NCBI GenBank assembly: GCA_011390065.1
Contig: JAABTD010000025.1
Location: 1-34,187 of the forward strand
From: Desulfobacteraceae bacterium
GTDB taxonomy: Bacteria > Desulfobacterota > Desulfobacteria > Desulfobacterales > JAABSP01
Reading direction: 5' to 3'
Length of the DNA stretch: 34,187 bases
Shown here: piece after piece, positions 29,176 through 34,187 of the stretch
Position numbering within the stretch: the first letter of the stretch is position 1
How the letters are laid out: each line of letters starts with the position of its first letter
Notes under the pieces: model-generated
Database searches by the model: none
Told to the model about the DNA's origin: nothing
What the model saw: the letters and a program-made list of their open reading frames with translations, nothing else
Translations under genes and position numbers: made by a program

Positions 29176-30812
29176 AGCCGACAGCAGTCATCACAGCGGC
29201 GGTGAGCGCCCTGTTCATCCTGGCAGCCGCGGGGGCGGCGTTTGAGCTGCCGCCCCTGGAGGTCTTTGAATCGGACCGGGAGCGGCTCTCGACCCTCGAA
29301 AAGATCCGGGTCTCATCCTTTCACCTGGAAGGAAACACGGTCTTTACCGATGAAGAACTGGCGCCGTTGACGGCCCCCTATGAGAACCGGGAAATCACCT
29401 TCGAGGATCTCCAGGAGGTGCAGGACCGGCTGACCCAATATTACATCGCCAACGGGTACCGGACTTCCGGGGCCCGGATACCGGACCAGAAAGTGGCGGA
29501 CGGGGTCGTCGTCATCGAGATCGTGGAGGGACGGATTTCTGAAATGACTGTTTCCGGCAACGACTGGCTCCGGACCCATTATATCAGGAGCCGGCTCGAA
29601 CGGGGGACCGATCCCGACGATCCGGTGAATGTCTACCATCTCCAGGGGGTGCTGAAGCTGCTGAAACAAGACCCGCTTGTTGAAAACATCAATGCGGAAC
29701 TCCGGCCCGGCCTGGCGCTGGGGGAGGCGACGCTCCATGTGGAAGTCGACGAAGCCCGCCCCTATTACATGAGCCTTGAATTCAACAACCACCAGTCCCC
29801 CAGCATCGGCGCCTACCGTGGGGACATCAGGGCCGGGCTGCTCAACATCACCGGCTGGGGCGATGCCCTCGATGTCGAATACGGGATCACCGAGGGGCTG
29901 GACGATTTTTCGGTGCGCTACGCCATCCCCGTGACCCGTTGGGATACCACCCTGTCCGGCGGTTTCGAGCGGGCGGAATCGAGAGTGGTGGCCGACCCTT
30001 TCGATCCCCTGGACATCAGGAGCGAGACCGACACCTGGCGCGTGGCCCTGCGCCATCCCTTCTACCGGACCCTTTCCCGGGAGTTCGCTCTGTCCCTGGC
30101 GTTTGAAAACCGGCGGGGCGAAACCTCCCTGCTGGGGCAAGGGTTCTCCTTTTCAGAAGGCGTGCCGCCGGACGGCAAAAGCGAGATCGCCGCGCTCCGT
30201 TTTGCCCAGGAGTGGATCGACCGGACCCTGACCCAGGTGATCGCCGTCCGGTCCACCTTCAGTTTCGGACTGGACGCCATGGGCGCCACCATCCATGGCG
30301 ACGACCGGCCGGACGGCCGGTTCTTCACCTGGCTGGGTCAATTCCAGTGGCTCCGCCGGCTGGAATGGCTCGACAGCCAGACGCTTTTCCGGATCGACTT
30401 GCGGCTTTCGGACGACGCCCTTTTGCCCATGGAGAAGTTCGCCATCGGTGGGGCCGACACGGTCCGGGGATACCGGGAGAACCAGATGACCACCGACGGC
30501 GGCGTGATCGCGTCCCTGGAATGGCGGGTCCCGGTGTTTCAGCTGCGGATTCCCTACATCAGCAGACGTCCCACCGACGGATGGCTCCGGGCGTGTCCCT
30601 TTGTCGATGTCGGATCGGGCTGGAACGTCGAGGAAAACGACCCGGATCCGGACACCCTTGCGGGGGCCGGCCTGGGGCTTCGATGGGACCTCCGGGAGGA
30701 CGTTTACGCCCGGATTTACTGGGGATATGCGCTGAAAGACGTGGCGGATCCTTCGGATTGGGATCTCCAGGACGATGGTTTTCATTTTGAAATCGGGGCC
30801 CGGTTGTTTTAG
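29172..30812 (+). CDS. ShlB/FhaC/HecB-family outer-membrane TpsB transporter (POTRA + beta-barrel)
   Basis: VSSFHLEGNTVFTDEELAPL...FEDLQEVQDRLTQYYIANGYRTSGARIPDQ POTRA; FAIGGADTVRGYREN motif; GWGYALK-type final strands. TTG start overlapping the previous stop. Confidence 0.88.
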   Translation: MKPTAVITAAVSALFILAAAGAAFELPPLEVFESDRERLSTLEKIRVSSFHLEGNTVFTDEELAPLTAPYENREITFEDLQEVQDRLTQYYIANGYRTSGARIPDQKVADGVVVIEIVEGRISEMTVSGNDWLRTHYIRSRLERGTDPDDPVNVYHLQGVLKLLKQDPLVENINAELRPGLALGEATLHVEVDEARPYYMSLEFNNHQSPSIGAYRGDIRAGLLNITGWGDALDVEYGITEGLDDFSVRYAIPVTRWDTTLSGGFERAESRVVADPFDPLDIRSETDTWRVALRHPFYRTLSREFALSLAFENRRGETSLLGQGFSFSEGVPPDGKSEIAALRFAQEWIDRTLTQVIAVRSTFSFGLDAMGATIHGDDRPDGRFFTWLGQFQWLRRLEWLDSQTLFRIDLRLSDDALLPMEKFAIGGADTVRGYRENQMTTDGGVIASLEWRVPVFQLRIPYISRRPTDGWLRACPFVDVGSGWNVEENDPDPDTLAGAGLGLRWDLREDVYARIYWGYALKDVADPSDWDLQDDGFHFEIGARLF

Positions 30813-30848
30813 ACTGGAGATGGGGCAAGGCCCCGCGCCCGTGACTGC

Positions 30849-30876
30849 GACGACAACAGAATGACGACAACAGAAT
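30849..30876 (+). repeat. perfect 14-bp tandem duplication (gacgacaacagaat x2)
   Basis: gacgacaacagaatgacgacaacagaat directly upstream of the aaggag RBS of the selenoprotein gene. Confidence 0.95.
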
Positions 30877-30889
30877 AAGGAGACAAGCG

Positions 30890-32248
30890 ATGGCAAAAAA
30901 GGAACGACTGGTGGTGATCGGTGGAGATGCGGCGGGAATGAGCGCGGCCTCCCAGGTCCGTCGACGGCGACCCGATATGGAAATCATCGCCTTCGAGCGG
31001 GGCCGTCACACCTCCTATGCCGCCTGAGGCATCCCCTACTATATCGCCAGGCTGGTCGATAAAGCAGATGCATTGGTGGCCCGAAAGCCGGAAGCGTTCC
31101 GGGAAAAGCACAACATCGATGTCCGCACCCGTCACGAGGTGATCGGCATCGATACGGACGCCCGGAAAGTACAGGTGCGGGACCTCGAAGGGAAGAAGGA
31201 TTTCTGGGAACCCTACGACCAGTTGATGATCGCCACCGGCGCCAAACCCATCCGTCCGCCCATCGACGGCATCGACGCCGAGGGCATCCTCGACGTCAAT
31301 ACGCTCGGGCAGGGCATCCATTTCAAAAAGGTCATGGATGAAGCGGCCCCCAAAAACGCCGTGGTGGTGGGCGGCGGCTACATCGGCCTGGAGATGGCCG
31401 AAGCGCTCAAGATGCGCGGCCTGGACGTCTCCCTGGTGGAGATGGCCGCCCAGGTCATGGGAACCCTGGATCCGGATATGGGCGAACAGGTCTCCGACGC
31501 CCTGATGGAAGACGGCGTTCATCTCTACCGGAAGGAGACCGTGAAGGGCTTCGACGTCAACAATGGACAGGTCCGGGGGGTGGTCACCGACCAGAGGACC
31601 CTCCCGGCCGACATCGTGGTCCTCGGGATCGGCGTCGGTCCCAATTCCGGACTGGCCAAAGATGCGGGGATTCCCGTAGGGGTCAAAGACGGCATCAAGG
31701 TCAACGAATTGCAGCAGACCGAAACCGTCGGCGTCTGGTCCGCCGGCGACTGCGTCCAGACCCATCACATCGTCAGCCGACGCCCCTTTTACGTGGCTCT
31801 GGGCACGGTGGCCAACAAACAGGGCCGGGTGGCCGGCATCAACCTCGGCGGCGGCTACGCCACCTTTCCCGGCGCCGTGGGGACGGCCATCACCAAGTAC
31901 ATGGAGACCGAATGCTCCCGCACCGGATTGAGCCAACGGGAAATCGAAGCCCTCGGGCGGCAATATGTGGTCGGCAAAATCAATGCCGCCACCCTGCCCC
32001 GTTATTATCCGGGGTCGGCTCCCATCACCGTCAAGGTGCTTGCGGAAAAAGGCTCGGGCAAACTTCTGGGGGTTCAGATCGTGGGCGGCAAGGGGTCGGC
32101 CAAACGGATCGATGTGGCGGCCACGGCGCTGCACGCCGGCTTCACTCTGGACGAGATGCTGTATCTGGATCTGAGTTACGCCCCGCCGTTTTCGGGCGTT
32201 TGGGATCCGGTGGTCATCGCGGCCCGGCAAGCGCTGAAAGACATTTAG
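30890..32248 (+). CDS. selenocysteine-containing CoA-disulfide reductase/NADH oxidase-like FAD-dependent oxidoreductase (Sec at codon 46, TGA 31025-31027)
   Basis: ATG 30890 with aaggag RBS; MAKKERLVVIGGDAAGMSAASQVRRRRPDMEIIAFERGRHTSYAA[TGA]GIPYYIARLVDKADALVARKPEAFR... continuous in one frame to TAG 32248; TGA occupies the position of the catalytic Cys in SYxxCGxPYY; C-term LDLSYAPPFSGVWDPV is typical of the family. Confidence 0.88.
31025..31061 (+). promoter_or_regulatory. candidate bacterial SECIS element immediately 3' of the Sec UGA
   Basis: UGA then 14 nt, stem UAUCGCC / GG(U)CGAUA (7 bp with one bulged U), apical loop AGGCU (31049-31053); loop starts 21 nt after UGA and contains G at its start. 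Confidence 0.65.
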
Positions 32249-32254
32249 GCCACC

Positions 32255-33067
32255 ATGCTCTCCATCATCACCCTGCTGACGGTCCTCACCCTCTCAATCC
32301 TGGTGACCCGCATCGCCACGGTGGCCCTGACCCATACCGGCCTGTCCCGGCAGTCCGCCCGGTTCCAGGCCCGCTCTGCCTTCACAGGAGTCGGCTTCAC
32401 CACAGACGAATCCGAAAAGGTGGTCAATCATCCGGTGCGCCGGCGAATTCTGCTTTTCCTGATGCTTTTGGGCAACGCCGGGATCGTAACGGCCATGTCC
32501 TCGCTGATCATCTCCTTTGTCAATATGGAGGGGACCCATCCCCTGGCCTGGCGGATGGTCCTGCTGGTGACGGGGCTGGTCGTTCTCTGGGCCGTGGCGT
32601 CCAGCAGGTGGGTCGATCGCCATCTGTCCAATCTCATTTCAAAGGCCCTCAAACAGTACAGCGACATCGATGTCCGGGATTATGCCGCCATGCTCCATCT
32701 GGCCGGGGAGTATCAGGTGAGTGAAATCCAGGCGACGCCGGAGGACTGGATGGCGGATCAGGCCCTGGCCGATCTCCGGTTGAGCCACGAGGGGGTGATG
32801 GTCCTGGGGATTACCCGCCGGGACGGCGCTTATCTCGGGGCGCCCAAAGGCAGTACGATGATTTATCCCTACGACACCGTCATGATTTATGGCCGGGCCA
32901 CCGCCATCGAAAACCTGGATGAGCGGAAGCGGGGCCCCGCAGGCGACGACGATCACGTCCGGGAAGTCGCCAGACAGGTAGAGATCCAGCTGGATGAACG
33001 ACAGACGGACTCAACCGGCAAGGAGGCCGATGCGTCGCCGCCCCCGGAAATCGTTGCCGACGGCTGA
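32255..33067 (+). CDS. membrane protein with TrkA-C (RCK_C) domain
   Basis: N-terminal TM segments followed by VSEIQATPEDWMADQALADLRLSHEGVMVLGITRRDGAYLGAPKGSTMIYPYDTVMIYGR; 6 nt after the selenoprotein stop. Confidence 0.82.
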   Translation: MLSIITLLTVLTLSILVTRIATVALTHTGLSRQSARFQARSAFTGVGFTTDESEKVVNHPVRRRILLFLMLLGNAGIVTAMSSLIISFVNMEGTHPLAWRMVLLVTGLVVLWAVASSRWVDRHLSNLISKALKQYSDIDVRDYAAMLHLAGEYQVSEIQATPEDWMADQALADLRLSHEGVMVLGITRRDGAYLGAPKGSTMIYPYDTVMIYGRATAIENLDERKRGPAGDDDHVREVARQVEIQLDERQTDSTGKEADASPPPEIVADG

Positions 33068-33201
33068 CCCGGAATGCGGACGGGGCCGAAAATGGCTTGC
33101 GTCGGACCCTGAAATCCGCTAACACAGGAGCACTCACAATCGGCCGCCATGCGGGGCGGCCGGTGGATCACCCGTATTCATAAACCACCAAAGGCGGCGC
33201 C

Positions 33202-33783
33202 ATGCAGGAGATTCGATTCCACGGGCGCGGCGGCCAGGGAACCGTGGTCGCCTCCATAATTCTCGCAAAAGCATTTTTCAAGGCCGGATATTATGTCCAG
33301 ACGTTCCCCGTCTTTGGCGTGGAGCGACGGGGCGCTCCGGTGGAGGCCTATCTGCGGCTGGATGAAAAGAAGATCCTCATCCGCTCCAACCTCTATGCCC
33401 CGGACCACGTGGTGGTCCAGGACGCCAAGCTGCTGGCGTACGTCGATGTGACCCGGGGGCTCAAGCCGGGCGGATGGGTTCTGCTCAACGCCTCCGGATT
33501 TCCCGAGGATCTGTCGCCCTTCGAAGGGTTCCGTCTGGCGGCCGTGGACGCCGCCGACATCGCTTTAAAAAACCGTCTGGGAACCCGAACCCAGCCCATT
33601 ATCAACACCGCCATGATCGGCGCTTTCGCCCGGGTTTTCGGGGGACCGCCGCTGGAAATGGTCGCTGCGGCCATCGAGGAGGAGATCCCCATGAAACAGG
33701 CGGCCAACAGATCGGAAGAGCGTCGTGCCCATGACGCGGTTCGATTTATCGAACATCCGACAACCGCCGCCGCATCGTCCTAA
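33202..33783 (+). CDS. 2-oxoacid:acceptor oxidoreductase gamma subunit (PorG-like)
   Basis: MQEIRFHGRGGQGTVVASIILAKAFFKAGYYVQTFPVFGVERRGAPVEAYLRLDEKKI. Confidence 0.92.
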   Translation: MQEIRFHGRGGQGTVVASIILAKAFFKAGYYVQTFPVFGVERRGAPVEAYLRLDEKKILIRSNLYAPDHVVVQDAKLLAYVDVTRGLKPGGWVLLNASGFPEDLSPFEGFRLAAVDAADIALKNRLGTRTQPIINTAMIGAFARVFGGPPLEMVAAAIEEEIPMKQAANRSEERRAHDAVRFIEHPTTAAASS

Positions 33784-33793
33784 AGGGGAGACC

Positions 33794-34187
33794 ATGACCG
33801 TGCAACCGGCATTTGCTGACGACATCTCTCTTTTCATTTCCCGCTCCCGGGTCACCACCGAGGGCAACAAAACCGGCGCGTGGCGGTTCATGCGCCCCGC
33901 CTATGCCGAAAAGACGGCGCCCTGCGGCGCGGCCTGTCCGGCCGGCGAGGATATCGCCAGGGTTCAACTGCTGACGGCGGCAGAGCAAACCGGCGCGGCC
34001 TGGGAAACGATCTTGCGGGAGAACCCTTTCCCGGCGGTCTGCGGCCGGGTCTGTTTCCACCCCTGCCAGGGCGCCTGCAACCGGGGGGCGTTCGATGAAA
34101 CGGTCTCCATCCGCCAGGTGGAACGGTTTCTGGGGGACGCCGCCATCCGCGAAGGCCGATCGGCCGAGCCGGTCCGTCCGCCGACCG
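33794..34187 (+). CDS. GltD-like NAD(P)-binding Fe-S oxidoreductase, N-terminal part (truncated by window end)
   Basis: ATG 33794 with ggggag RBS; open to window end; APCGAACPAGEDIARVQLL...NPFPAVCGRVCFHPCQGACNRGAFDETVSIRQVERFLGD. Confidence 0.88.
   Translation, partial: MTVQPAFADDISLFISRSRVTTEGNKTGAWRFMRPAYAEKTAPCGAACPAGEDIARVQLLTAAEQTGAAWETILRENPFPAVCGRVCFHPCQGACNRGAFDETVSIRQVERFLGDAAIREGRSAEPVRPPT

Noticed and set aside
30890-31072. Interpretation of the TGA-containing flavoprotein as an ordinary pseudogene
   Set aside because: Single TGA precisely at the catalytic Cys, intact reading frame on both sides, good RBS and a downstream hairpin favour Sec over random decay, though sequencing confirmation is needed.
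30809-32230. 473-aa minus-strand ORF opposite the selenoprotein gene
   Set aside because: Shadow ORF: low-complexity His/Gly/Asp-rich composition, no recognisable domain, while the plus strand encodes a recognisable enzyme. A gene caller might favour it because the TGA breaks the true gene.
1-34187. CRISPR arrays, transposases, integrases, tRNA or rRNA genes
   Set aside because: No regularly spaced repeats, recognisable transposase/integrase proteins, or RNA-gene signatures were seen.

Overview
GC-rich chromosomal window, probably from a sulfate-reducing Desulfobacterota-type bacterium (inferred from gene content only). It contains: (i) the 3' part of a secreted/surface protein with a Cys/GG + TM + RKRR tail; (ii) a complete minus-strand type II secretion operon in the order gspF-G-H-I-J-K-L-M-N-C-D-E, an exact circular permutation of the textbook C...N order, followed by a coupled TPR lipoprotein/periplasmic protein; (iii) an ADP-ribosylglycohydrolase and a hotdog thioesterase; (iv) a GT4 glycosyltransferase overlapping a fused alkaline-phosphatase-superfamily + EEP-phosphodiesterase protein; (v) a TrxB-like oxidoreductase, a small Cys-motif protein, a TVP38-like membrane protein, a COG3014-like/LpoB lipoprotein pair, zinc-ribbon proteins and cobT; (vi) a metallophosphoesterase overlapping an orphan TpsB (ShlB/FhaC-like) transporter; (vii) a CoA-disulfide-reductase/NADH-oxidase-like flavoprotein, a TrkA-C membrane protein, a 2-oxoacid oxidoreductase gamma subunit and the start of a GltD-like oxidoreductase. 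The strongest discovery is in (vii): the flavoprotein (30890-32248) has an in-frame TGA exactly where the family's catalytic Cys sits (SYAA[TGA]GIPYYI), followed 21 nt later by the apical loop of a bSECIS-like hairpin. It is very likely a selenoprotein that the ORF track splits and truncates. No CRISPR array, rRNA, tRNA or transposase was recognised.
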